The position numbers and the translations under genes are program-made. A stretch of DNA of 64,000 bases from Nectonema munidae (lineage: Eukaryota; Nematomorpha; Nectonematoida; Nectonematidae), in contig JAUIRK010000884.1 in assembly GCA_030549495.1 (NCBI GenBank), positions 186,001-250,000 on the forward strand, in the 5' to 3' direction. Under the pieces are notes generated by a model. It worked only from the letters and a program-made list of their open reading frames with translations, was not told the origin of the DNA and did not search any database. Below, piece after piece: positions 35,290-46,619 of this stretch (positions are counted from its first letter, which is position 1; each line of letters starts with the position of its first letter).

Positions 35290-36364
35290 TTTAAATCTTA
35301 AATTTAGGAATTGACTAGAGTTAAATAAAGAGAATAAAAAATTTTTTATATTTGTTATTAAATATTTTTATTATTGTTACTCTTTGTTTTTACTAACGAC
35401 TCAAAATCACCTAACAACACAACAGCTGCATGAGTCTTTTTTTTTTAATAACAACGCAAGTATACACTTTTTCATTCAAAAAGACAATAACAACTGAAAC
35501 ATAGCACTCCTAACATCATGTAATCGCATTCTTTATAGCTTAATCATCTTTAAATCTAAATTCAAGCACATAATCTTTTTCACTGACTCACCAAACATAA
35601 GTAAGACGTGTAACTTGACAGAAAAATTTCCTATTCAACACTAAGCCTAGCCAAAAAAAATCAATTAACCTTAGCAATCATTTCTCAATTAGATTAGTAT
35701 ATTCCCCGCCCACTCTTCCTCTTTGAAAACTTTTTATGGACCTCTTATCCTAATTCACATCCATACAGTGACAAAATATTTTAACACAAGCCTTTCATTT
35801 ATTCACCTTAAAATATTTATAAATAACTAAATTACAAATGGATTGCTTTACTCAAACAACATACCTATCGCCTTATACCAATTAGATGTCTCACTAAGTT
35901 TACTAGATAACATTTTCAAAAAAATGTCTTGTCTCCTTCTCGGGAGTCAAGGCATTCTTACAATTATATTTATAACTAAGATGTTGAAGGCTGCTATGTT
36001 TATGTAATTTAGAAATACTGACATAGTCTAATACCTACTAGTTTTATAAGAAATATATAAATCTCTTGCCATTCTATTAAAACAGTCAATTTTATGAAGA
36101 TGTGAGGTTATAAGTAAATTACGCATACCACAAAGACATTATTAATTAACCTGATAATTTGAAACCTATCCCCTGCCCTTTACCCAAACCATGATAGTAT
36201 ACTGACGTGTTAGAAGGTCTCGCTTGTTCAAAAGACTATGACCACCATATTATGACCAAGCGGTATAGTGTTGAAAAATACCCGATTACACACTTAATTT
36301 AATAATTACATGTGCTTATATATTTTATTTACCGCTGTGTATAAATATAATTTTTATTTAGATG
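35290..36364. other. Upstream region of Lclat1
   Basis: About 1.1 kb between the Lclat1 start codon and the next hAT element. It would contain the promoter and any 5' untranslated exon. It is very AT-rich, and I cannot point to a reliable TATA box or initiator. Confidence 0.4.
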
Positions 36365-36908
36365 TGTGTAACCAGTGGTGGGATTCAGCCGGTTCGCTCT
36401 TACTCGATAGAGTAGTTTAAAAAAAATTGAATTTTTAGCGAGTAGTCTCAAAAGAGTTACAAATTTCCAATATATATATTTATTTTCATCTCGTTAATTA
36501 TTTTTATTTATTATTAAAAATTTGAAAACTTTTTGGTATATTGCATGTGTTTATTGTATGTTTATGATTAAATATATATATGTATGTTTTGATTCTGTAC
36601 ATTCTTTCCTTATCTTATCATGAAAAAAATCATATACATCACATGCAAACTTCCCAGCCTCATCTGTCCAAATTCTTCTTATTACATTTCACAATAAACA
36701 TAAAAGAATGTTTCATCGTCTTTCGAAAAACAACATTCCAAATTAGTATCACTTATAATGTGAATGTTTCACAGACATGAAAATATTTGAAATCAAATAA
36801 TGAAAAAAAAAATCGTTGACATTTAAATTCTTAACTGAAACTAACACTTAATATCATTTGAACTATTGTTTTTTCAATTTAACCATCACTAATTTCAATC
36901 ACCTCTTT

Positions 36909-37068
36909 ACATCCTCTTTTACTTTTTGTATGAAAATCTTTATTTTTAAAATTGGTGTGAAAACTTTTCAAAATTAATTTATACTGAAACATCCTCTTTT
37001 ACTTTTGGTATGAAAATCTTTATTTTTAAAATTGGTGTGAAAACTTTTCAAAACTAATTTATACTGAA
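36909..37068. repeat. 80-bp tandem duplication inside the hAT element
   Basis: Two adjacent 80-bp units starting ACATCCTCTTTTACTTTT differ at only two or three positions. They lie between the left end and the transposase coding part, a region where subterminal binding sites are usually found. Confidence 0.85.
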
Positions 37069-37134
37069 AAGTTACTAGTTATTATGAAAAGACAAAAAAG
37101 TATAATAAATTTCACGAATAAAAACTCGAAATAG

Positions 37135-39246
37135 ATGAAATTGATGGAACGAAATATGTATTTCAACCTTTTCAGAAGGAATCAGATTTTGAAAATATTT
37201 TTGACGAAGTTCAAGAAAGTTAAAACGCATCGGATCCATGTATTCCATTTCTACCAGATTGCTGGAGTGAGGACCAATTCAACACATTCAAAGCTAAATA
37301 TATTGGTCTCTTCAAAACAAAAAACTAGGATGCCTACATTGTTCAAAATGCGAAAAAGTAAATCTCTTTGGCACTGGACTAGGCATTTCTTCCGAGTGGG
37401 CCACCGGCAGCGTTGAGCCATGTGGTAATACAAAAACTTCTCGACAGGCTTCTTTGAGGAAAAAAATTCGAGATCATTTTTCATCCAAGACGCATTCAAT
37501 TTGTGTTAAAGAAAGCCCTGAAGTCTCGAAGACCACAATTAGCGAAAGTTTTAATAAAATCAATGAAAAGTTTTTAGACTCAACAATCAAAGTTTTTAAT
37601 ACCGTTTACAGTATGGCAAAAAACTGCAGATCCTTTTCTGATTTAGAGTATTTGGTTCTTCAACAAATAAATGCTGTACAAAAGGGTGTTGGGCTTCACT
37701 CTCTTAAAACGGCCGTAAAGATTGTTGACCACATTTCAACAAATCTTAAAAAAAAAGTTTTCACCAAAATTATAGAAAAAAAAGGAAAATTTGCATAAAA
37801 GTAGACGAAGCTTCTACCATATCCAACAAATAAGGGCTCATCATTTTTTGAAGGTAGAGGACACTGAAGTTTCACCAGTTATATTTTTTGATTTGGTTGA
37901 ACTTGAGGATCAGGGTCCAGAAAACATTTTTTCATCGCTTTTATCAAGTTTAAAGAATGGTGGTATTAACAAGGATTATTTGAGAGAAAATTTACTTGCG
38001 TTTTGCTCAGATGGAGCGAGTGTCATGCTTGGACGTCATTCAGGCGTAGGTGTTCGATTCAGAAAAATTTTCCCAATATTGTTCGTTGGCATTGCCTTAA
38101 TAACCGGTTACAATTGGCACTGGATGACTCTGTGAATGATGTAAAGCATCTTAATCATTTAAAAATATTCATTGATAAGATCTATAAAATTTTTCATCAA
38201 TCAAACCAAAATCAAAATGAGCTTTTTAAAATTTCATCGGAGCTAGGGCAGCAAATTTTAAAAATAGGTAGGGTTTGGGGTCCCAGGTGGGCAGCTTGTA
38301 GTTTGAGGACTACTATTGCTGTATGGCGTTGCTACCTTTCTCTTTATAAGTTTTTTTTTAAACGAAGGCCTTTTGGGGATGGCATCACGATTATCGAACA
38401 AAAGTTTTCTCTATGATTTGTCTTTGATGATTGATATTCTTCAAGAAATCTCAATATTGTCCAACGGTTTGCAAGGGAGAAATATAACGATTCAAAAAGC
38501 AGATAAACTTATTAAAAGATCGATGAAAGCTTTTAATTTGATGATTGAAAGTAAGGGTGTTTACGAAAAGGAAGCAGATAAAAAAATTATGGAAGAGTTT
38601 AAAGAAATTGAGAGGGTTGAAAATTCTAAAATAGTCAGAATTCCACGTCAAAATCTTCTTCAAAAAGTGATTGAAAACATTGAAAAGCGTATGAGGAGCA
38701 ATGACTTTATCAAAGCATCATCTTGTTCGACTGAGATTGACCACAAAATCCTCGAGTTTTCATATTTTTTGGATCCGAAATCATTGCAGATCGAAGAGGT
38801 GATTATCCCATGGAAAGAAGGAGTGGAAAGCCTCATTCATTTTGAAAGATTTTTTTGTCATCGAATCGATCTCAATGAATATAGAGATAATATTGAAAAC
38901 CCATTAATTCAAACGAAAACTTTACATAATCCGACATACCAGAGAGTATAAAAAGGGCTAAAAATATATTGAATATCGTGGCTGTTAGTACAGCGGAAGC
39001 AGAGAGAGGCTTTTCAATGATGAACAATATATGTTCCGAAAAAAGAAACCGATTGTCAGTTCATAACATCTCAAACCTGATGATAATAAATTTAATTGGC
39101 ATGCCGCTAAAAAAAATTGGAAAACAAAAGATACAGTTATAACATGGTTGAAAAAGAATCATTCAGCAGATGACACAAGAGTAAAAAGAAAACAAGAAGA
39201 TGAAGTCAATCAAAATCAAGAGGCAATCTGGAAATACTTCGATTGA
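37135..39246 (+). pseudogene. hAT transposase (KIAA1586/ZMYM-like), frameshifted
   Basis: Successive plus-strand frames give an N-terminal basic region, then a helical stretch (37454-37798) with KVFNTVYSMAKNCRSFSDLE, and a catalytic-core part (37800-38135) with [20 protein letters not shown], the conserved hAT CSDGA block. A region with [20 protein letters not shown] (about 38247-38308) corresponds to the hAT RW motif. The C-terminal dimerisation domain (about 38967-39110) contains VAVSTAEAERGFSMMNNICS. At least three frame changes and some stops break the protein. Block order and the C-terminal signature place it in the hAT family near KIAA1586/ZMYM-type transposases. Confidence 0.85.
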
Positions 39247-39506
39247 GATTATAATTCTGTTTTTTTTATTTTTCATTTTTTCACAATATTTTTGAAGAAT
39301 TAAACAAGTTTTGCGTACAAGCTTTTTTCACTTTAAAACATGAAATTTTTCATTGTATAAGGGTTTGATAGATACAATTAAAATGAGTAGTAGGAAAGAC
39401 TAAAAATTTAAATTTACATAGGGTTTTCGATCGAGTAGGTTGGAAAACATGAAAAAATTTTCCGAGCAGTCTCAAACGAAATTTGAATCCCATCACTGTG
39501 TGTAAC

Positions 39507-40452
39507 ATAAGCTTTTTCAACATGTATGATATAAAGTGTTTGGATTTAAATAAAAGATGTTTTATTTACAAATTTTTGTCTGTTTTATGTCCTTCCTGAT
39601 ATAATATAAGATATCAGCTCTTGATTTTAAAATAAATGAAAAGATATTTTTCCTAAAAGAAAATATTTTACTGAGAAATGATAATAATACAACATTGATT
39701 AAAAAATTTGGTATATTAAAAAAGTTCTCCGGTTTTTTTATTGATGAACTTTTTTAAATTTTTGTCCTTTACCTAGTAAGAAACTCCAGCTGATGTTTAT
39801 ACTTTTTAGACCAGTTTTACTTCACTTTACAGCAGATTATGAAACATATAGTGATTTTTTATCTCATTAATATTTTTTATTCCATGATATACCTCAAAAT
39901 TAAAAACAAATAGTCATTTGAGACTAATGAAGAATTTGCTTTGATCAAATCTATGAAACTTTGCCTGCCATATGCACAGATTACATTATGTACACGTTAA
40001 AGAAAATATTAAGCGAAATTTGAAAAATAAAATTGGAGTAAATGAAAAGCAAATTAAAGAATTTTATAATCAAATATTTCCTTCCACAGGGTTTGCTAAT
40101 TGGCATACAAAAATACATTTTGAACAAAAAAAGCTGATATTAGTAAGTATTAAAATACCAATGGAATGTATTCAACTCGTAAAATAAAACCAACAATGGA
40201 TGTTTATGTTTTTGTAGCAGGATATAAATTCAATTATATACCAAAAAATGGACGAGTAATAATTCAGAATCTCTTAATAATGTCTTCAAATACGCAATTA
40301 ATTGAAAATCGAAGAAACTGATTGAAATTATCAAGATTTCAAAAGATGAAGCATTCTATCCAAATCAAATGCTCAATGCAGCTCTACACACTAGTGGTAA
40401 CTATAAACTCTGATATTACCACCAAAAATAGAGAAAACTTAATAAGCAAAGG
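39507..40452. other. Unassigned AT-rich DNA with a short open frame
   Basis: A 71-codon frame at 39972-40187 (MHRLHYVHVKENIKRNLKNK at its start) is continued in other frames to about 40567. It could be the remnant of a repeat-encoded protein because its last part is duplicated at 42310-42440. I do not recognise it. Confidence 0.35.
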
Positions 40453-40583
40453 CATTAATTTAAACAAAACTAGCAAAGAAGTTGATATTTCACCAGATCG
40501 ATATTTTCTTACTTTGAGTAAAACAAAGATAACAATGAAGCCAGGTCAAAGAAAAGTAAATAGGTAAAAAGGTAGAAAAGAAG
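40453..40583 (+). repeat. 131-bp repeat, copy 1 of an inverted pair
   Basis: It matches the reverse complement of 42310-42440 over the full 131 bases with about six differences (about 95 percent). It contains a short open frame ending ITMKPGQRKVNR-stop. The identity is unknown. Confidence 0.85.
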
Positions 40584-40735
40584 TCGGCAGATGGCCTGTG
40601 GTAAGAGCATAGGTTCTTTATCATAGGTAGAGGTAGGAGCATAGGGTTCAATCCCCCATCGTGACTATCCTTACTATCTGTCCAGCTATGGGAGATTATT
40701 CTTCCCAATGCGATACCAACAAATAAAAAAAATGT
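40584..40735 (+). repeat. tRNA-derived SINE
   Basis: An A-box-like TGGCCTGTGGTAAGAG (40592-40607) and a B-box GGTTCAATCCC (40645-40655) lie about 40 bases apart, as in RNA polymerase III promoters. A non-tRNA body and an A-rich tail (caacaaataaaaaaaatg, to 40735) follow. It cannot fold as a normal tRNA over the full length, so I call a SINE rather than a tRNA gene. Confidence 0.65.
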
Positions 40736-41007
40736 TGACTTAATGAATTATTATTTATTTTTTGCAATATTTTTATACAGATTTAGAAAATAGAGCTAGG
40801 TAAGAAAGATTTCATGTGTGAAAACATTTACTCAGAGGTATGCACTTGCTTTTTTAAATAAATTAACCAAAATTTTGAAAAATATTTTATTTTTAAGATA
40901 AAGATCAATAAGTTTTAAATTCAGAGAATAATAAATATTATACAACTTTTAGTCTTTAAATAAAAATTAAAACTTTTCTGAGTTTAATTTTAAAACCTTG
41001 TTTGAGG

Positions 41008-42211
41008 CAGGGCCGTAGCCAGGTGAAAGCACAGCTCAGACACCATAGAATTTCCATCTTTTCATAATTAAAAAATATGACAAAGAGGGTGTTAGCAGGG
41101 AAAAGATTGTTAGAGAAACATTTAGTGAAAGCACGGAAGAACCTGATAAATGTGATCTAAACAAAGATACACGATCAGGTCCTATCATCAATTCTCCAAA
41201 AAATTCAGATTCTCGCTCTTTCCAGAAAAACTGGTATAATGCATATAATAGTATCGAATATTCAGTTGAAAAAAATGCAGCGTTTTTTTTCCGTGCACAG
41301 TTTTTGTTAATCAAAATCAAAAAGGCAGTTTTCACAATAAGTGGTTACTCGAACTGGAAAAAGGCTAACGAACGGGAAAGAAGTTTCAATAAGCACGAAA
41401 CTTCTTCACCACATATCAGTTCTATGGCCGCTTGACTTTGTTATTTAAAAATGTGATAGAGAAAAATAGATATTACATAAAATCAATAGTTGATGTAACC
41501 AAATTTCTAGTGGCTAATCAGTTGGCATTCAGAGGAACTTTCGATGAAAATACACTGAGAATTCATCACTCTATGGAGCAATATTTTCTATAGTAAGCCC
41601 AAGATACACAGAGTACTTTAACATTGAAGTTCTTCAGACTCTTGAAGAACTCATTGAACATCCATCAGCTGCTGAACTAGCATTCGTTTATCTGAAAAGA
41701 AAAGCAGTGCTTTTATCCGTATGTGAGATTCTGGGAACTCTCTTGAGCAAAAAGAAGCTTTTTCTGATACATGTAAATTATTAGTGTCCGCTTTAGCTTC
41801 ATTTCCATGCTCCATTGCTATGTGTGAATCTTCTTTTTCAACGTTGGTCAACGTCGATAACCCTCAGAGAAGATCAATGCTTAGCTCAAGGAAGTCGAAA
41901 CTTTTAATGATGGGGTTTGAATCGGAGAGATTAAAAAAAGTGGATTTTATTAACTTTTGCAAAATTTTCTCAGTGAAATCAAAAAGATTAGCTTTATTTT
42001 AATTTTTAATTTTAATTTTTTCAAAATTTTTTATAATTAAACATTTCATTTGTTTTAACAATTTCAAACTATTTTTGAACCATTGGATTAATTAATGTAT
42101 GTTTGAATAAAGATAAAAACTGTAAAAATTTATTGTCCTTGAGTGCAAAAATTTTTCGAAAATATTCAAGCCCCCCCCCCTCCCCTATGTCTAATACTGA
42201 CTACGGGCCTG
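41008..42211 (+). mobile_element. hAT transposon remnant with 8-bp target duplication
   Basis: The 1204-bp element has ends CAGGGCCGTAGCCAGG and the inverse of CAGGCCCGTAGTCAGT. Flanks are GTTTGAGG (41000-41007) and GTTTGAAG (42212-42219), 7 of 8 identical. Plus-strand transposase remains include IKSIVDVTKFLVANQLAFRG (about 41481) and the C-terminal dimerisation block CESSFSTLVNVDNPQRRSML (41826-41885). The N-terminal and central parts are deleted or degraded. A C-tract of ten bases (about 42172-42181) lies inside the right end. Confidence 0.85.
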
Positions 42212-42309
42212 GTTTGAAGAGATCACAAAAATAAGAATATGCTTTGTTCTTATTTTCTGCTTGTATTCTTAATCCCATTAGTGCTAGAGATGGGCGCATA
42301 AAACCCATT

Positions 42310-42440
42310 CTTCTTTTCTACCTTTTTACCTATTTACTTTTCTTTGACATGGCTTCATTGCTATCTTTGTTTTACTCGAAGTAAGAAAATATCCATCTGG
42401 TGAAGTATCAACTTCTTCGCTAGTTTTGTTTAAATTAATG
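42310..42440 (-). repeat. 131-bp repeat, copy 2 (inverted)
   Basis: Inverse partner of 40453-40583. The two copies flank the SINE and the hAT element. Sequence outside the 131 bases is unrelated between the copies, so they behave as a discrete repeat unit rather than the arms of one large element. Confidence 0.8.
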
Positions 42441-43707
42441 ACTTAACTAAAAAATTAATTATAAAAAATTGGCAGAATTATATCCCTTCAAATTTTGTGA
42501 TTTCTTTCAAAGTTTATTATAGAAACGTAATGATACTTGCCCAATTTATTGTGAAATTGAATTTCCCGATAAATTATACTCAATTGCTTTGTTAAACTTT
42601 AAACAACTTTCAATATGAGTATTTAGTTTTCTTTGTGAATATAAAAGATGGGAATTATATCAAAAAGAAATATCACTGAATAAATTGTGCTTAAAAAAGG
42701 AAGCCATGGAACTCATCCTATTTTCATTTCGTTCTTCAAGTGAAATTGTAAATATCGAACAAATTCCATAATTCCAATATTTGAAGCCGTATAGTTTTCG
42801 CTAAGATTAACAAAAAATAGCGTCATTTCTCTTTTAAAATCTAAGTCAAATAAATTTTCATCTCACCGTGAACTGAAACTTTCTATAAAAGATAAATTTG
42901 AAACACTTAACTCAACACATTCTTTTACTGTATTGTTTTGAAAATGTAAACACTTTTGGTAAAAATCAACATGCTATTCCTCTTTAAATGCTTGAGATAG
43001 GAGTCGGTGCGCTCATACCTAACCCTTACAATTTTCAACAAAATTTCAAAAGGTAAAAAATTTTCTGAACAAGAATTAGTATTTAAATGCTTAACAATTT
43101 TAAAAAGTTCTGCGAAACATAGAGGCAGCAGCTATAATTGAAATTCATAACAAATATTTTCAAAAAATACTGAAAACTAGTTCGGTTTATGATAACTATA
43201 TAATATTCCTAATAGTAGAAAATTTAAAAGAAAAATGCAAAATTAAATGAGAAGGTGTGTACTGTCGTTTAGGCTGAAAAACAAACTGATTTTTACATGA
43301 ACATTTTCTCTTTTTCGTTGTGATAATACATCGAAAGGGTTAGAATTCGGTTGTATAAATACAACGGAAAGTATCACTGATTGTTAAAACAAGAAGTGAA
43401 AAAAGTTTTGACTGAAGTAAAAGGAAATTTAGAGTGTCAAATGAGAAGTGAACGAATGCAATGCGAGCATAAATTGACATTTTTGAATGAAGAGATATCA
43501 TAAGTTTGTGAAGAGAAATTCAATAGATGGAAAATACATCTGTTTCTTCATCTGTGGTTGAGTAAAGAGAGTATTCAAAAAGCATAAAGAACATGTATTT
43601 ATCAACAGTGTGTTTCACATGTGTCGATTTACTGAGTAAATGAGTAAATCTAAAATGAAATTTCACATTATTGTTCAAGTTAGTAAGTGCTACTAACTTA
43701 GATTTTC
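42441..43707. other. Unassigned AT-rich DNA
   Basis: No gene or element is recognised. Short Lys/Glu-rich open stretches near 43400-43510 are interrupted and have no recognisable homology. Confidence 0.4.
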
Positions 43708-43895
43708 AGTGTATGTGTAAAAAACTTTTTATAATTATTTAAATAAAAAGTTCCTTTTTGAGATGAGCTGTCAAATATAAATCAATTTTTTGACTGATTT
43801 GATTGATTTTGATATAAAATAATGGACATCACCACTGAATTCAGCATAGTAGTTGATATATCAAATGAAAAATATATATAAAATTTTATTAATAT
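43708..43895. repeat. Dispersed copy of the ~148-bp satellite unit
   Basis: It shares the ordered blocks TTTTTGAGATGAGCTGTCA, TTTTTTGACTGATTTGATTG and ATCACCACTGAATTCAGCAT with the array at 51.4-56.9 kb, about 7.5 kb away. Confidence 0.75.
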
Positions 43896-44139
43896 ATTAA
43901 ATGCTAATTAATGGGAATTCAGGAAACAGAAACAAAGAGCTTTTTCGCAAAAATGAAGCATCAGCACAGGCAGTTTCCCAGCGATTCTGTCCTTTTACAA
44001 AATGACAATATGAAATCTTTCATACAAAACCCTTGGCAAAAACTCTCAATTAAAATCAAAAGTCACATTTCTCAACAAAATTTTGATATCTGTATATAAC
44101 TTAAAACGTAGTCCTCATATTAGATACACCCTTGAAAAT

Positions 44140-44450
44140 TTATATTTACACACAGTTTCGTAAGCATAACACACATAGTTTATCAAAGAGCAAGGAGGTG
44201 GTGTAGTCGTCCAATATTAAGCATTTCAAAAAAGTTCTTGACCATGAACAAGAAATTCCTCCATTGCGATTGAAAAATCTTAGATGAAACTTTAAGTTAT
44301 CAGTAAAGAAAACCCTTATCAATCCACTGCTAGATTTACCATAACTGTCACAGGTGCCAAAATATGAAAATATAGCCCCTTTCAAGATAGCTTCATAGAA
44401 GTTGACCAGCGTTTTCCTCTAACGTGAAAAAGAGAGTCTTTAAAATCAGT
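44140..44450. repeat. Low-identity copy of a repeat also at 50.68-50.90 kb
   Basis: Blocks such as CAGGTGCCAAAATATGAAAAT and TTTCAAGATAG (44350-44390) recur in diverged form at 50770-50805 (CAGATGCCAATATGTGAGAA, TATCAAGATAT). Both lie near satellite units, which hints at a larger repeat. The minus-strand open frame 44385-44146 over this region has no recognisable homology. Confidence 0.35.
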
Positions 44451-44929
44451 GCTCCTCAATTTTTTATTAAGCGATACACATATGTTCATTTTCCAATTGT
44501 AAAATTAAATAATTATAATACACACTTTTTAAGGTACATAAAAGAGGGCTTATTTTTCAGTAGTCAGTCAGGGCCCTTCAATATATTTTCCTATTAATTG
44601 AAAATGATATATTTAGGAGTTTTTTTTTATATCCTTTATGTTTGTATTGATGTCATTCAATTGATCTTCGTTTTTAATCGTTTTCTCAGGATTTTTTTCT
44701 CCTTTTTTTTACAATGTTTTGTTTTTGAACAATCTATTTTTACATATGTTGTTAAAAATTTTTTTTTGGTGTGACAAGAACCTAATTGGTTTGCTCCACC
44801 TTCTTTTTATATATCAGATTATTTTTATAATTCTTTTTTCTAAAATAAATAAATAAAATAAATAAATAAAATGTTAAGAATGTTGTTTCATTATCACCTG
44901 GTTCTAGAGAATATTATAAGTATCTTTCT

Positions 44930-46098
44930 GGTGCCTGGTCAAAACTGCCCAAAACCGAAACGGCCCAAACCAAAACGGCCCAAAACAAAAACAACCCAAA
45001 CAAATACGGCCCAAAACCAAAACGGTCCAAAACTGAAACGGCCCAATACCAAAACGGCCCAAAACCAAAACAGCATGTACCAAAATTTCCAAACCAAAAT
45101 GTCCCAAAACAAAAAAGGCCTAAACTTTCTTTGTATCCAAATAAAAGTAATCAACCCCAAAATTAAAAACTTCGGAAAACTTATTCATTTCTGAGTTTTT
45201 TCCAAAACTTACTCAAAATTAAATGTTCGAAGTTCAAAATTTGCGAATAATAAATACAATTTTTCAACCAATATCATCTACTATAGAAATAAAGTTGAAG
45301 TGTTTCCAATAGTATTTTAGTAAAGTCATTTCTATAAAAAAAACTCTGGGAAAAATTAAATATTATTTTCTCTACAAAAAATGGCACCAAATTTACTCTG
45401 AAATAAATAGTGATCATATCTCAAGAAACTTTGGTTGTTGGTAAGTATTTAAACCGTTTATAGTCAATTCGGCCTCGGTACAGTTGGACTTCAAGACAAT
45501 TCGGCTTCTATCTCATTATTTTTTGGGACCAAATTGTTTAGAGGCCGAATTTTCGTGAGGTCAAATTGACCTGTTCCATTTCAACTTATTAATATTTTCA
45601 ATAAGCATTGGGTGCAATAAAGTTGTACTCACTTTCAAATTTTTAATTTTCAAATTTTCACTGACATTTTTTCTTTGTTTCCTTCATTAAACTTTGATAA
45701 TTCAGCAAAGTTCAAATGTGTAAAATAAAGCTTAGCTTCTCTTCTTTGTGTATTCCGACATAATAAACGACTGATTTGGAAAATGGTCGAACCAGAATCT
45801 TTCAGGTCCCATTGTTTTGCGGTTAATTGATGGCCAACTTTATTTGAAAGTCAAAGTTTGTGTTCTTAGATTGTAGTTTCAGCTTACGCTAGCCGTTATG
45901 GATTTTGGCCGTATCGGTTTATGGTCATATTGGCTTTGAGCCGTTATGGATTTTGGCCGTTTTGCTTTTTGGATGTTTTGGTATGGATCGTTTTGGTTTT
46001 TTGCGGTTTTGACTTTGGGCCTTTCCGTTTTGGGCCATTTTGTTTTGGGCCGTTTTGGTATGGGCCTTTTCGGTTTTGGGCCGTTTTGACCAGGAACC
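44930..46098. mobile_element. Foldback-type element with minisatellite inverted ends
   Basis: The 1169-bp element has identical flanking 8-mers ATCTTTCT (44922-44929 and 46099-46106). It starts GGTGCCTGGTCAAAACTGCC and ends with the inverse of GGTTCCTGGTCAAAACGGCC. Both ends are about 190-210 bp long and made of short tandem units of the type CGGCCCAAAACCAAAA (plus strand on the left, inverse on the right). That is the architecture of foldback elements: long inverted repeats built from tandem repeats. The middle (about 45120-45890) is AT-rich, with a small imperfect hairpin of its own near 45460-45590 (CAATTCGGCCTC and its inverse). No transposase is seen, so it must move with enzymes made elsewhere. 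The 8-bp duplication suggests a hAT-like source. Confidence 0.88.
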
Positions 46099-46619
46099 AT
46101 CTTTCTGATCCTCTCGAAATTTTCAACCTTTTTTTAACTACAAGTCTCATAACCCATTTTTATTTTATTTTTTGAAGAACTACAGCAAATCAATATAACC
46201 GGTACTTTTCTAGTTTTTGTATGATAACTCAATAGGATATATTTTTCTTTAAAATTTATTTATATTTTTGTTCACAATTGGTTTATGATTTTTGGTTTAG
46301 GATTGCAAATCATGCGTTTCACTAGAAGATAGTCAATAAACAATGAACTTTGAAAAAGTGAAAATTGGAGATATTGGCGTAGTTGGGGTGCACTTTCATT
46401 GGATGCCTGACTAATGCGCCATCTGGCAGTGCTATAAACAACTTGGTAAAATTGTTAGTTAGCACAAAGATAAAAAAACTTAAAATTATAAATTTTTTTA
46501 TGAATATTCTAAAGTGAATTACCTTGACTTTTTTAGTAAATGTTTTGAAATATTTTTATATCGGTTTGCCGAAATTTTTTGAAAATTTACTTTTTAACAA
46601 AATTAATTTTTTCAGTCAA

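Larger units (their letters stand above)
36373..39498 (+). mobile_element. hAT transposon with perfect 8-bp target duplication
   Basis: The 3126-bp element is bounded by CAGTGGTGGGATTCA and the inverse of CAGTGATGGGATTCA. Identical TGTGTAAC 8-mers lie on both sides (36365-36372 and 39499-39506). It carries one transposase on the plus strand (about 37135-39246). The perfect duplication and well-matched ends suggest it is among the younger insertions here. It lies about 1.1 kb upstream of the Lclat1 start codon, so it could affect that promoter region. Confidence 0.92.

Noticed and set aside
44871-45194. Pro/Lys/Thr/Asn-repeat protein of 107 codons (and similar frames at 45879-46150)
   Set aside because: The repeats come from the minisatellite arms of the foldback element, are open in several frames and on both strands, and do not indicate a gene.
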